Virus record (IMG/VR): IMGVR_UViG_3300010885_045068
Location: 1-21,115 of that record
DNA: 21,115 nucleotides
Strand: one strand, 5' to 3'
Origin: a virus
Part shown: in pieces, positions 1 through 6,992 of the stretch
How the letters are laid out: each line of letters starts with the position of its first letter
How positions within the stretch are numbered: position 1 is the stretch's first letter
Translations under genes and position numbers: made by a program
The notes under the pieces: generated by a model
The model's database searches: none
What the model saw: only the letters and a program-made list of their open reading frames with translations
Told to the model about the DNA's origin: nothing

Positions 1-1
1 C

Positions 2-202
2 ATGACCGGACTCGACCACCTCGCCCGACTTCAATCTGCGGAGGCCATCGCCCATGACAAGGCGATCGCCACCCTTTCACAGGAAACCCTCCTCGCCGCC
101 GCCCAAGACCTTGGCCGACGCCGTGCCCACGACAGGAAGGATCCGGAACAACGCTGGGTCATGGCCCGCAAGGCCGCGCTCCTCCGCCGACTCTCCCGAT
201 AA
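2..202 (+). CDS. Small hypothetical phage protein
   Basis: A 66-residue, mostly helical, Arg- and Ala-rich basic protein that I do not recognise. The start is the ATG at position 2. It sits in an ATGA string, the same stop/start overlap used by many downstream genes, so an upstream gene probably ended at the TGA at 3-5, just outside the visible window. Composition and phase fit a true short gene better than the opposite-strand reading of the same stretch. No domain, signal peptide or membrane segment is visible. It lies at the head of the visible replication module, separated from the next gene by 46 nt with no recognisable signal. Confidence 0.55.
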   Translation: MTGLDHLARLQSAEAIAHDKAIATLSQETLLAAAQDLGRRRAHDRKDPEQRWVMARKAALLRRLSR

Positions 203-248
203 TCGCCCACTGAATGAAACGCCACCAACACCACCCACTCTTCAAACC

Positions 249-650
249 ATGCCTTCCCGTAATTCTCCTTCTCTCTGCCATCCTCTTCCCCCTACTCCGC
301 AAACGCCGGCGGGACCTCCCCCGGCAACACGCCGGATCGACTTCCTTGCGGATTTTCTGGCCGCTCTCCGAAAGCAAAAGGCTCCGCGCCTGACGCTATA
401 CTCGATTCTCTGCACCGTGGCCCGCGCCCCTGCCGGGGGATGCTGGCAGGAGGAAATCGATGCCGTCCTGACCGACTCGGTCACCGGCACCTGCACACGG
501 ATGGGAGAACAAGGCTTGCTCCAGATCACCATGCGCCCGCGCAAGATCGGAAGCCGCCAGCTTCGCCGCTGGCTCTCCCTCACCAAGGAAGGCGAAACCC
601 TCGTCGCCTGTCTCCTCAACCCGAAACTCGGAAAGGGCCTGATTCCATGA
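249..650 (+). CDS. Winged-helix-like phage protein
   Basis: A 133-residue protein. I start it at ATG 249 because everything upstream in this frame (back to 54) is Pro/Ser-rich out-of-frame reading of the previous gene. After a disordered Pro-rich N-terminus of about 28 residues comes a helical part and then a pattern like MarR-type winged helices: a hydrophobic helix around LTLYSILCTVA, a helix-turn-helix-like stretch ending near TCTRMGEQGLL, a basic wing containing RPRKIGSRQ, and a closing LTKEGETLV, like the LT-x-G-E motif after the wing. This suggests a DNA-binding role, perhaps regulatory or replication-related. Family assignment is by pattern only. It overlaps the next gene by 4 nt (ATGA). 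Confidence 0.6.
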   Translation: MPSRNSPSLCHPLPPTPQTPAGPPPATRRIDFLADFLAALRKQKAPRLTLYSILCTVARAPAGGCWQEEIDAVLTDSVTGTCTRMGEQGLLQITMRPRKIGSRQLRRWLSLTKEGETLVACLLNPKLGKGLIP

Positions 651-877
651 GCCCGAGACTTCGCCAGATCACCGAGGACCGGGCACACGCAGCCTATTGG
701 AAGGCCATTGGTCTCCAAGTCCTCGCCATCCACCTCGGCTTTGCCTCCGTGGCCCTGATCCACGCCCGCAGCCTCTGGGCCATCCTGGTAGTCATAGTCA
801 CTGGGAAACTGGTGGCCGCCTCATGGAAGCAATTCCGCAAAGCCTCCACGAACTTCCGCTCCCTCGACCTCCCATGA
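647..877 (+). CDS. Small membrane protein, two helices
   Basis: A 76-residue protein starting at ATG 647, within the stop of the previous gene (ATGA). Two hydrophobic stretches are visible, about residues 19-40 (containing LQVLAIHLGFASVAL) and 45-60 (containing WAILVVIVTGKLVAA). They are separated by a very short polar turn and flanked by basic ends, so a membrane hairpin is likely. Size and layout would also fit a holin, but it sits in the replication block rather than near an endolysin, so I do not call it one. Overlap with the next gene is again ATGA, implying translational coupling. Confidence 0.55.
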   Translation: MSPRLRQITEDRAHAAYWKAIGLQVLAIHLGFASVALIHARSLWAILVVIVTGKLVAASWKQFRKASTNFRSLDLP

Positions 878-1548
878 ACTTGGTGCTCCCCCTCCCAGGC
901 AAAAAGCTTTCTCCGAACTCCCGATGCCACCCCATCGCAAAGGCAAGCAGCACCCGCCGGCACCGAGAGGCCGCTTTCTTCGCCACCCTCAAAGCCCTAG
1001 GAGTCGCCAAGGTCCCCACCCGGATCCTCCGGAAAGACGCCAAAGCCCTTGGCATCACCAAGGCCGGACGAAACTCCGCCTTCTACCAGAGACTCAGCAG
1101 CCTCCTCCACCCGGACCCGCCACCCACCTTCACCCGCTACGCCCTCACCTTCCACTTCCCTACCGCCCGAGATAGGGATGACGACAACGCCGCCGCCACC
1201 TTCAAGGCCTACCGTGACGGAATCGCCGACGCCCTCCGGGTCAATGACAGCACGTTCATTCTCTTACACGCCCCCTCTCTTTACATCACTCCCGAGGCCC
1301 CCCGGTTAGAAGTTGAGTTGATCGTTCCGGCCACGGAATCCCCGTCTGATAACGCTGAGCAGCTTCAATGGATCGACGCCGGGAAATGGCTTCCCATGGG
1401 TCCTCACTGTGTCCTGGCCACCGACATGGAGACGCATTTCATTGCCGTCTGGGACGGCATCGAATGGAGCAACGCCTGGACGGACGAAGCCATCGATTCG
1501 TTCATCACCCACTGGATGGAACTCCCCGACCCACCCGCAGGTGAATGA
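874..1548 (+). CDS. RusA-like Holliday junction resolvase with a C-terminal DUF551-like domain
   Basis: A 224-residue protein starting at ATG 874 (ATGA overlap). Residues 1-16 have the LPLPGK-x-LSPN opening typical of RusA-family resolvases. The acidic motif around 100-119 (D102, D104, N105, then K111 and D115/D119) and D125 in a VNDS context match the RusA metal-binding aspartates and conserved lysine. RusA enzymes are small homodimeric, Mg-dependent nucleases that cut four-way junctions, in phages mainly serving recombination and branch removal before packaging. E. coli RusA has about 120 residues. The extra part here, from W166 to about P220 (W-I-D-x-G-K-W-L-P, then a WDG core and HWMELPDPP end), fits DUF551, a small domain usually found in separate phage proteins. 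The first 100 residues also hold an insertion of about 45 residues before the beta-strand leading to the acidic motif. Confidence 0.82.
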   Translation: MNLVLPLPGKKLSPNSRCHPIAKASSTRRHREAAFFATLKALGVAKVPTRILRKDAKALGITKAGRNSAFYQRLSSLLHPDPPPTFTRYALTFHFPTARDRDDDNAAATFKAYRDGIADALRVNDSTFILLHAPSLYITPEAPRLEVELIVPATESPSDNAEQLQWIDAGKWLPMGPHCVLATDMETHFIAVWDGIEWSNAWTDEAIDSFITHWMELPDPPAGE

Positions 1549-2225
1549 GCAAGGCCCCCTTTCCCAACCCTCTCGACATGGCCACCCTGGAGGCCTTCTG
1601 TCACCCGGTGCCAGGCAATGACCTCGCGGCGCCGGTCCGGATCGGTGCGGAGATCGTGGCGGCCAACGGTTTCCTCGCCCTCCGTGCCCATCGTGGCCGG
1701 TGGCTGGATTCAGATTTCCCGGAACCTTCCGCCGGTCAACTCCGGCGGATCGATGCACTGCCATGGGAATCCGCCGCCCACCTTCCGGAATTCTGGCAAC
1801 CGCTTGAGCTCATCAAAGCCCACCTCTTCCGTTTCGCTCCCATTGGTCCCTGGGCGATCGACAAGCACGGCCACCCCACCGGACGGTTATGTCCCACCCC
1901 CGTGTGGAAATGCGGAGACGCCCACCCGGTGCGGCTTTCCTTCCTTCAACTCATCTCCCGACTCCCCAGGGCGGAAGTGTTCGTCGGCCCACAAGGCAAT
2001 CGCCGACCGCTCTATTTCCGCTGCACCGGTGCCCGAGGGATCGTGGCTGCGGATGTTCGCCTCGAGACGTTTTCCTTTTCCGTTTTCCAACCCACCACCG
2101 ACCGCATGGACGGCTCCCTCGTCTATGCCGCCACACGGAAGCCCACCGATGCCGCTCCCCGGCCACGTATGGCCCTCCTACCAGAGCAGAAGCCCTGGCC
2201 CCCGGTGGACATGACTGACGCCTGA
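1545..2225 (+). CDS. Hypothetical protein of the replication module
   Basis: A 226-residue protein starting at ATG 1545 (ATGA overlap with the resolvase gene). I cannot assign a function. Residues about 35-55 (EIVAANGFLALRAHRGRWL) and 150-185 (FVGPQG, then FRCTGARGIVAADVR) resemble parts of a recurrent phage protein in which an AS/TNGH-LV-R segment precedes a globular C-terminus. That family is sometimes compared to the DNA polymerase sliding clamp, but the resemblance is too weak to claim. No signal peptide or membrane helix is present. It is followed by a 23-nt spacer before the replisome organiser, the first uncoupled start in this block. Confidence 0.6.
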   Translation: MSKAPFPNPLDMATLEAFCHPVPGNDLAAPVRIGAEIVAANGFLALRAHRGRWLDSDFPEPSAGQLRRIDALPWESAAHLPEFWQPLELIKAHLFRFAPIGPWAIDKHGHPTGRLCPTPVWKCGDAHPVRLSFLQLISRLPRAEVFVGPQGNRRPLYFRCTGARGIVAADVRLETFSFSVFQPTTDRMDGSLVYAATRKPTDAAPRPRMALLPEQKPWPPVDMTDA

Positions 2226-2248
2226 CCCCTCTCCCTACACCTACACAC

Positions 2249-3037
2249 ATGAAACGATTCACCGACACCGACATCTGGCACCGGAAACCCTGGCACCGGA
2301 AACTCCCCTGCCGCCTCAAATGCCTCTGGCGCTTTCTCTGCGATACCTGCGATGCCGCCGGAGTCATCGCGCCCGACTGGGAACTCGCCTCGTTCAATAT
2401 CGGCGAACCGGTCGACGAGACGGACCTCGTTCACTTCGGAGCCAGAATCCGGCACCTTGAAAATGGCAAGCTTTGGCTCGTCAAATTCATCGATTTCCAG
2501 TATGGCGAACTCTCCTCAAAGTGCCGCCCTCACGACCGAGTCTTCTCCTCCATTCGGAAAAACGGCTTACCCTATCCAGCCAACCCCAATACCCTATCCG
2601 ATAACCTATCCCAAAGGGTAGGAACTACCCTTGTGGAAGAGGAAGAGGATAAAGAAGAGGAAGAGGACAGGAAAGGGGTGCAGGGGAAAACCAATTCCCG
2701 AACGCCGACCAGCCGTGACATCACCGCCGAGCAAATCGTCACCGCCTACCCCCGCCGCCAAGGCCAGACCGAGGCACTGCGGATCGTCACCCAGCACCTC
2801 CGCGCCGGCGACGACGCCGATGCCATGCTCGCCGGCACCCGCTCCATCGCCGCCGTGGTCGCCGAGCTACCAGGCGGAGCCAACAACGCCTTCGTCCCCG
2901 CCGCCGACAAGTTCTTCCACGGCAAGCGCTGGAAAGACGATCCAGCCACCTGGAAGCGCAGCAGCGGCCGGAATGGCGAAGTCCGCAAGCCCCCCGGCGG
3001 ACGCATCCCTGAAGCCCAAGAACTCCCGATAGCATGA
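2249..3037 (+). CDS. Phage replisome organiser / replication initiation protein
   Basis: A 262-residue protein in three parts. Residues 1-105 form the conserved N-terminal domain of phage replisome organisers: D-x-W-x-x-x-P-W near the start, a CDTCDAAGVI-x-PDWELAS core, a GKLWLVKFIDFQYG strand, then a Cys/His-containing CRPHDRVF segment and KNGL. A charged linker follows with an acidic run of Glu/Asp (about 130-141). Residues about 157-225 have the second conserved block (AYPRRQGQTEAL, ending FFHGKRWKDDPATW), common at the C-terminus of phage replication proteins that recruit the helicase or its loader. The family binds the phage origin and loads the replicative helicase. The next gene encodes a DnaC-like loader, which supports the call. 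No Shine-Dalgarno is seen before the ATG; the leader is pyrimidine-rich. Confidence 0.78.
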   Translation: MKRFTDTDIWHRKPWHRKLPCRLKCLWRFLCDTCDAAGVIAPDWELASFNIGEPVDETDLVHFGARIRHLENGKLWLVKFIDFQYGELSSKCRPHDRVFSSIRKNGLPYPANPNTLSDNLSQRVGTTLVEEEEDKEEEEDRKGVQGKTNSRTPTSRDITAEQIVTAYPRRQGQTEALRIVTQHLRAGDDADAMLAGTRSIAAVVAELPGGANNAFVPAADKFFHGKRWKDDPATWKRSSGRNGEVRKPPGGRIPEAQELPIA

Positions 3038-3786
3038 CCCCTACCCTTGCCACCACGGACTGCAAGACTTGCGGCGCACCCTACGACTATGAGCCCCTCA
3101 TGATCGCAGGTTGGGACCTTGGCCGCACCATCACCCCGGTTTGCGAGGGCTGCTACGCCCAGCAGATCGCCGCGGAAGAAGCCGCCGCTGCCGAGGCGGA
3201 GAAAGCCGCGCGCCGCGCCAAGGTCATCGCCACCATCGATCCCGAACTCCTCCCCAAGGAATTCGACGACGACGGCACCGACCTCTACCACCCGGAATTC
3301 CCCTTGGCCAAGTATCACCAGATTCGCGCCTGGAGGCCCGGGAACCGCGGTGACTGGCTTGCCCTCATCGGTCCCTCAGGATACTGCAAAACGCGCATCC
3401 TTGCCCTTGTCGCGGCCCGGATCATCCTCACGGGAGGGAACGTCACCTGGACCACCGCCACCCGGCTGAATACCGAGGCACGGAACACCAGGAGCCCGGA
3501 TCACCAAACCGCCGCCCTCGCCCGCCAACACCTGTCGGCGTGCAAGTTCGCCCCCTTCCTCATCATCGACGACATCGGGAAAAACGAATGGTCGCCCGCC
3601 TTCGAGACTCACTTTTTCGAAATCCTCGACCACCGGAAAACCCGCCGCCTCCCCATCGCCTACTCCGCCAACGCGCATCCCAAGGAATTCCACCTCTGCA
3701 TTTCCGCCCTGAATGCCGACCCCATCATCCGCCGCCTCCTTGAGCGCACCGCCCTGGTCGACTTTACCCCCTCCTCCCAACCATGA
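3034..3786 (+). CDS. DnaC-like AAA+ helicase loader with N-terminal zinc finger
   Basis: A 250-residue protein starting at ATG 3034 (ATGA overlap). C10, C13, C37 and C40 form a C-x2-C...C-x2-C zinc-binding pair. An Ala/Glu-rich coiled segment (about 45-63) leads into the ATPase: Walker A G-P-S-G-Y-C-K-T at 113-120, Walker B FLIIDD at 175-180, a sensor-1-like YSAN at 210-213 and an arginine-finger candidate in RRLLER near 233-238. DnaC/DnaI-type loaders put the replicative hexameric helicase on single-stranded DNA next to the initiator. The phage version normally works with the replisome organiser encoded just upstream, as here. No phage helicase gene is seen in the window, so the host DnaB is the likely partner (inference). 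Confidence 0.85.
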   Translation: MTPTLATTDCKTCGAPYDYEPLMIAGWDLGRTITPVCEGCYAQQIAAEEAAAAEAEKAARRAKVIATIDPELLPKEFDDDGTDLYHPEFPLAKYHQIRAWRPGNRGDWLALIGPSGYCKTRILALVAARIILTGGNVTWTTATRLNTEARNTRSPDHQTAALARQHLSACKFAPFLIIDDIGKNEWSPAFETHFFEILDHRKTRRLPIAYSANAHPKEFHLCISALNADPIIRRLLERTALVDFTPSSQP

Positions 3787-3971
3787 ACGCCCGCGAAGTC
3801 CAGCACGACCTTGAACTCGCCGCGTGGCAGATGGCAGAGGCCACCACCTTGGAACGGAAAGCTGCCAAGCTCCGACTGGAAGCCACCAAGACCATTGCCT
3901 CCGCCGCCGCCCAACTCAAGCAGGCCATCGAGACGGCCACCAACCGTCAACCCTCACTCAAATCCGCATGA
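3783..3971 (+). CDS. Small helical hypothetical protein
   Basis: A 62-residue protein, starting in the ATGA overlap with the helicase loader gene and ending in an ATGA overlap with the next gene. It is almost wholly predicted helix, with heptad-like spacing of Leu/Ala from about residue 8 to 52, so a coiled coil or helical hairpin is likely. No known motif is recognised. The precise double overlap with two convincing neighbours is the main argument that it is expressed. Confidence 0.55.
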   Translation: MNAREVQHDLELAAWQMAEATTLERKAAKLRLEATKTIASAAAQLKQAIETATNRQPSLKSA

Positions 3972-4357
3972 CCCAGCCCGAGCTATTCCCCGAACATGCC
4001 CTAGCACCGATGCGTGCCAAAGCCATCAGCAAGGCAAATGAGCGTGTTGCCGCCACCCTGCGCGCACTTTCCCGAGAAGACTTCACCCTTGCCCTCCAGA
4101 GCGCCCTCCAGAGCGAGGGCGTCAGCTTCTCCGCCTGGGCCATCATGATTGCTATCCAGCATGCTGAAAAGCCGGTGTCCATCGTCATCCTCTCCACCCG
4201 GATCGCCCTCGGCTACCACGCCATTTGTAACCAGGCGAACCGCACTCTCTGGTTCGATCGGGTTTATACCGGCAGCCTCGTCTGTCTCGACCTCACCACC
4301 GCTGCGCGCGAAAAGCTCCGCCGCGTAGCCCAACGCCTCGCCACCCACCATGTCTAA
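3968..4357 (+). CDS. Winged-helix-like hypothetical protein
   Basis: A 129-residue protein. I choose ATG 3968 (ATGA overlap) over the upstream in-frame ATG 3824, because the extra 48 codons read the previous gene out of frame. The body has a helix-rich start, a hydrophobic helix containing SAWAIMIAIQHA, an HTH-like stretch (VSIVILSTRIALGYHAICNQANRTLWF), a short strand pair and a closing LTTAAREKLRRVAQRL. This is the same overall plan as the protein at 249-650, so it may be a second winged-helix DNA-binding protein. Identity between the two is too low by eye to claim paralogy. It overlaps the terminase small subunit gene by 8 nt, so it could also belong functionally to packaging. Confidence 0.55.
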   Translation: MTQPELFPEHALAPMRAKAISKANERVAATLRALSREDFTLALQSALQSEGVSFSAWAIMIAIQHAEKPVSIVILSTRIALGYHAICNQANRTLWFDRVYTGSLVCLDLTTAAREKLRRVAQRLATHHV

Positions 4358-4850
4358 GCATCCCATCCCAAAAGATCCACACCACCAGCGTTTCGCCGAC
4401 TTGGTGCTCGAGGGAAAATCCTTCACCGATGCCTACCTGGGCGCTGGCTACAAAGTCAACCGCGTCAACGCCGCCTCCGCCGGAAAACGCATGCGGAAGC
4501 GTCTCGACGTGGAGGCCTACATTCAAAGCATCCAGGCCCAAGCCGCCGACGACTCCGTCCTCACCCTCCTCGAGAAGCGACGCTTTCTCGCCCGCATCGT
4601 CCGCACCGGACTGGCCAGCATCGACCCCGCCGACCCGGACGACAAAAACGCCGACCTCGTCAAATCCTACGCCTCCAACGAATCGGAATCCTCCTCCTCC
4701 ACCCGCTTCGAAAAGCACGACCCACTCAAAGCCATCGAAATCGACAACAAACTCGACGCAGCCTCTCCCGAAAACGAATCAGCCCACGAACTCACCAATG
4801 CGATCCTCGCCCTAGCCGGGAAAAGTGTCCTGCCGGAGGACCGGATGTGA
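4350..4850 (+). CDS. Terminase small subunit
   Basis: A 166-residue protein. The N-terminus HHQRFADLVLEGKSFTDAYLGAGYK is the typical helix-turn-helix opening of phage small terminases (QRFA-x-LVLEGKS-x-x-x-AY-x-x-AGY). It is followed by a basic helix with KRMRKRLDVEAYI, a helical middle (EKRRFLARIVRT) and, after a serine-rich loop, D-P-L-K-A-I-E-I-D-N-K-L, the usual oligomerisation-region ending. Small terminases recognise the packaging site on phage DNA and regulate the large subunit. The position directly before the large terminase confirms the call. It overlaps the preceding gene by 8 nt. Confidence 0.88.
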   Translation: MSKHPIPKDPHHQRFADLVLEGKSFTDAYLGAGYKVNRVNAASAGKRMRKRLDVEAYIQSIQAQAADDSVLTLLEKRRFLARIVRTGLASIDPADPDDKNADLVKSYASNESESSSSTRFEKHDPLKAIEIDNKLDAASPENESAHELTNAILALAGKSVLPEDRM

Positions 4851-6441
4851 CAGTAACAAGCCATTGATCGACCTCCGCAATACCCCTGCGGCCTCCCGTG
4901 CCTGGCGAGTCTCGAATCTCTACACGATCCGGGATGCGGATGGGCGGCTCGTCTCATTCGATCCAAATCTCGCGCAGCGCCGGTTCTACAACCACCTCTG
5001 GTATTGCAACCACGTCCTCAAGGCCCGGAAACTGGGATTTTCCACTCTGATCGAGATCCTCAACCTCGACGACCTCCTCTTCACCACCACCGGCCTATCG
5101 GCAGGAATCATCGACTACACGATCGAGGATGCGGAATCGAAGCTCTCCATGATGGTCACCGCCTACGAGCACCTCGACGACGGAGACATTCACCCCCTCA
5201 CCTACAAGCTCGGAGCCCTCATCAAGAAAGCCATCAAGCTCGAATCCCGCGCCACCCGGAAACTCCAATTCTCCAATGGCTCCCGCGCTCAATGCTCCAC
5301 CTCGCTGCGCGGCTCTACCCCAAACCGCCTCCATGTTTCCGAACTCGGGAAAACCGCCGTTTGGGCTCCCATCAAGGCCCGGGAAATCGTGAACGGTGCC
5401 TTCAACTCCATGACGCCGGGGAACGTCCGGAACATCGAGAGCACCCACGAAGGTGGGAAGGTGGGGGAACACTACCGCCTCCTGCAGAACTGCATGCGCC
5501 AGGACCCCGCCACCCTTTCCCAGATCGATTCCCGCTTCCACTTCTTCCCCTGGTATGAGGATCCGCGCTACGTCCTCGACTACCACGGCCAGCCGATCCG
5601 ACCGGAGATTCTGAAATACGGAGAACGCCTCCACCGCGAAATCGGAGTCTCCCTCACCCTTCCGCAACTCTTCTGGTATGACCGCAAGCACATGGAACAA
5701 GGCCACGGCATGAAAAAGGAATTCCCCTCCACCCCCGGCGAAGCCTTCGAGGCGATGGCGGAGAATGCCATCTACGGAAAAGAAATGGCAGACCTCCGCG
5801 CCGCCGGTCGAATCTGCGACTTCGGCCAAGAACTCTCCGACCCGCTCTTCACCTTCTGGGACATCGGCCTCTCCGACTACTGCTCCAAGTGGCTCATCCA
5901 GCAGGTAGGCCGGCACTTCCTCGTTCTCGATTGGTTCGAGACCGACGGCGCCGGGGCTGGCGTCCACGTCGACCAAATCCGCCGATGGGAAGCCAAATGG
6001 GGCCGCCCCATCGCGGTGAACTTCCTCCCGCACGATGCCAACAAGCGCAGCCCAAACGACGGCAAGAGCTTCCTCCAGACCCTCATCGAAGCCGGACTCG
6101 CCAACTGCCGCGTGGTCCCGCGCACGCCGGACGTCTGGATCGGCATTGGCCACACCCGCGAAGTCCTCCCGCATTGCTGGTTCAACAAGACCCACTGCGA
6201 CACCGCCCGCATCAAGGACGGCGAGGAATTCCCCAGCGGCATCGCCTGCCTGGAGGGATACCAGAAGCACCTCAACCCCGCCGGCACCACCATCCGCGAG
6301 ATGCCCAAGCACGATCTTTTCTCACACTCCGCCGATGCCTTCCGCACCTTCGGAGAAGCCCGCCACCTCGGAATGCTGGAAGCCGCCCACAGCCCCCAGG
6401 TGAAACCAAGAACCATTGGCGGCCCCCGATCAAGACGATGA
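4825..6441 (+). CDS. Terminase large subunit (packaging ATPase and nuclease)
   Basis: A 538-residue protein. The ATPase domain has the non-classical P-loop K-A-R-K-L-G-F-S-T at 66-74, typical of large terminases in which the GKS/T form is replaced. The C-terminal RNase H-like nuclease has its acidic residues at D346 (TFWDIG), D404 (LPHDAN) and D504 (SHSADAFR). The enzyme translocates DNA into the prohead through the portal and cuts the concatemer. The start is uncertain: GTG 4825 overlaps the small subunit gene by 26 nt, and no ATG exists before the conserved domain. TTG 4864 is an alternative giving 525 residues. Neither has a convincing ribosome-binding site. The gene ends in an ATGA overlap with the next gene. 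Confidence 0.9.
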   Translation: MSCRRTGCDSNKPLIDLRNTPAASRAWRVSNLYTIRDADGRLVSFDPNLAQRRFYNHLWYCNHVLKARKLGFSTLIEILNLDDLLFTTTGLSAGIIDYTIEDAESKLSMMVTAYEHLDDGDIHPLTYKLGALIKKAIKLESRATRKLQFSNGSRAQCSTSLRGSTPNRLHVSELGKTAVWAPIKAREIVNGAFNSMTPGNVRNIESTHEGGKVGEHYRLLQNCMRQDPATLSQIDSRFHFFPWYEDPRYVLDYHGQPIRPEILKYGERLHREIGVSLTLPQLFWYDRKHMEQGHGMKKEFPSTPGEAFEAMAENAIYGKEMADLRAAGRICDFGQELSDPLFTFWDIGLSDYCSKWLIQQVGRHFLVLDWFETDGAGAGVHVDQIRRWEAKWGRPIAVNFLPHDANKRSPNDGKSFLQTLIEAGLANCRVVPRTPDVWIGIGHTREVLPHCWFNKTHCDTARIKDGEEFPSGIACLEGYQKHLNPAGTTIREMPKHDLFSHSADAFRTFGEARHLGMLEAAHSPQVKPRTIGGPRSRR

Positions 6442-6782
6442 CCCCCTACCTCCGCGCCTTCCAGGCCTACCACCGGGACGGGGAACCCCACATCCCCTGG
6501 ACGACCGCGCTGGATTTCCACCTCCAACATGGAACGGTGATTTCCTCTCCGGACGCTTTCGCCATGTTCCGGCCGGTCGACTGGGAAGCACCGGACGCAG
6601 AGCACCTTTCGCTCATCGCCTTCCCACCCTCCCATGCCGTGCACGTCTGGGCCGCTGCCGGTCCCCTCGCCGGAATTCTCTACCTCTCCCGCATCGAGAC
6701 TCACGCCAGCTTCCAGCGCCGAAACTCCCGCCTCCACCGCGTGGAACTTCGCCACCTGTTCAAACGACGGGCGCACCCGTAG
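6438..6782 (+). CDS. Hypothetical protein between terminase and portal genes
   Basis: A 114-residue protein starting at ATG 6438 (ATGA overlap with the terminase gene). I do not recognise it. It has a mixed alpha/beta look with a hydrophobic central part (SHAVHVWAAAGPLAGILYLSRI, about residues 65-86), too interrupted to be a clear membrane helix, and a strongly basic C-terminus (RRNSRLHR, KRR). Its last codons contain the first copy of the 15-bp repeat described below, so the DNA there may have both coding and regulatory roles. Position suggests a packaging or head-assembly accessory. Confidence 0.6.
   Translation: MTPYLRAFQAYHRDGEPHIPWTTALDFHLQHGTVISSPDAFAMFRPVDWEAPDAEHLSLIAFPPSHAVHVWAAAGPLAGILYLSRIETHASFQRRNSRLHRVELRHLFKRRAHP
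6749..6763 (+). promoter_or_regulatory. Repeat copy 1: candidate late control element
   Basis: TCGCCACCTGTTCAA, exactly the same 15 bases as at 10105 and 17980. The match with copy 3 extends to 19 of 20 bases (the following A/G then CGAC). It lies in the last codons of the gene before the portal block and ends 37 nt before the ATG at 6801. The function (promoter, activator site or RNA processing site) is inferred from placement only; the strand is given for the orientation shared by all three copies and all downstream genes. Confidence 0.5.
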
Positions 6783-6797
6783 CCGGTAGCCTACGGG
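6776..6797 (+). promoter_or_regulatory. Hairpin just before the start codon at 6801
   Basis: CCCGTAG (6776-6782) pairs with CTACGGG (6791-6797) around an 8-nt loop. The right arm ends 3 nt before ATG 6801 and includes the only purine-rich stretch near that start (GGGGAA). It could modulate translation or stabilise the 5' end of a transcript beginning near the upstream repeat. There is no T-tract, so it is not an intrinsic terminator. Confidence 0.4.
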
Positions 6798-6800
6798 GAA

Positions 6801-6992
6801 ATGGGATCCTCCAAAGCACCCCCGCCTCCGCCGCCTCCGCCGCCTCCAGTCTCCGCCACCGGAGCCGATCAGGCACAGGCCGCCATCGATGCAAAGAAAA
6901 GGGAGAGAGGTCGCTATGACTTTTCCAAAACCCTCCTTGCGCCCGGAAGTCTCGCCTCCATGCCGGACGGCACCAAAACCACCCTCGGATGA
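6801..6992 (+). CDS. Small proline-rich protein preceding the portal
   Basis: A 63-residue protein: MGSSKA, a run of ten prolines (6819-6848), then an Ala/Asp-rich helix containing AAIDAKKRERGRYDFSKTLL and ending MPDGTKTTLG. Short proteins with a Pro-rich start, a polar helix and a KTLLG-like end are common immediately before the connector gene in T7-like and other podovirus genomes; their role is unknown. It overlaps the portal gene by 4 nt (ATGA), which supports expression. The purine-rich GGGGAA directly before the ATG is too close for a normal ribosome-binding site. Confidence 0.7.
   Translation: MGSSKAPPPPPPPPPPVSATGADQAQAAIDAKKRERGRYDFSKTLLAPGSLASMPDGTKTTLG
6819..6848 (+). repeat. CCG/CCT microsatellite coding for ten prolines
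   Basis: Ten consecutive proline codons with a 9-nt period (CCGCCGCCT) repeated almost perfectly. It lies in the small protein before the portal gene. Such tracts can change length by slippage and can stall ribosomes. Confidence 0.8.

Noticed and set aside
647-877. Holin assignment for the small two-helix membrane protein
   Set aside because: No endolysin or spanin is nearby and the gene lies in the replication block; topology alone is not enough.
2276-2305. A 15-nt tandem duplication (TGGCACCGGAAAC repeated) at the start of the replisome organiser gene
   Set aside because: It encodes WHRKP-WHRKL, and a W-x-x-P-W-x-x-K-L pattern is conserved in this protein family, so the repetition is explained by protein sequence rather than a DNA element.
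5095-6312. A 405-codon minus-strand open frame inside the large terminase gene
   Set aside because: Composition (Gly/Val/Glu-rich repeats) mirrors the codon pattern of the terminase on the other strand; no recognisable domain and no room for a promoter.
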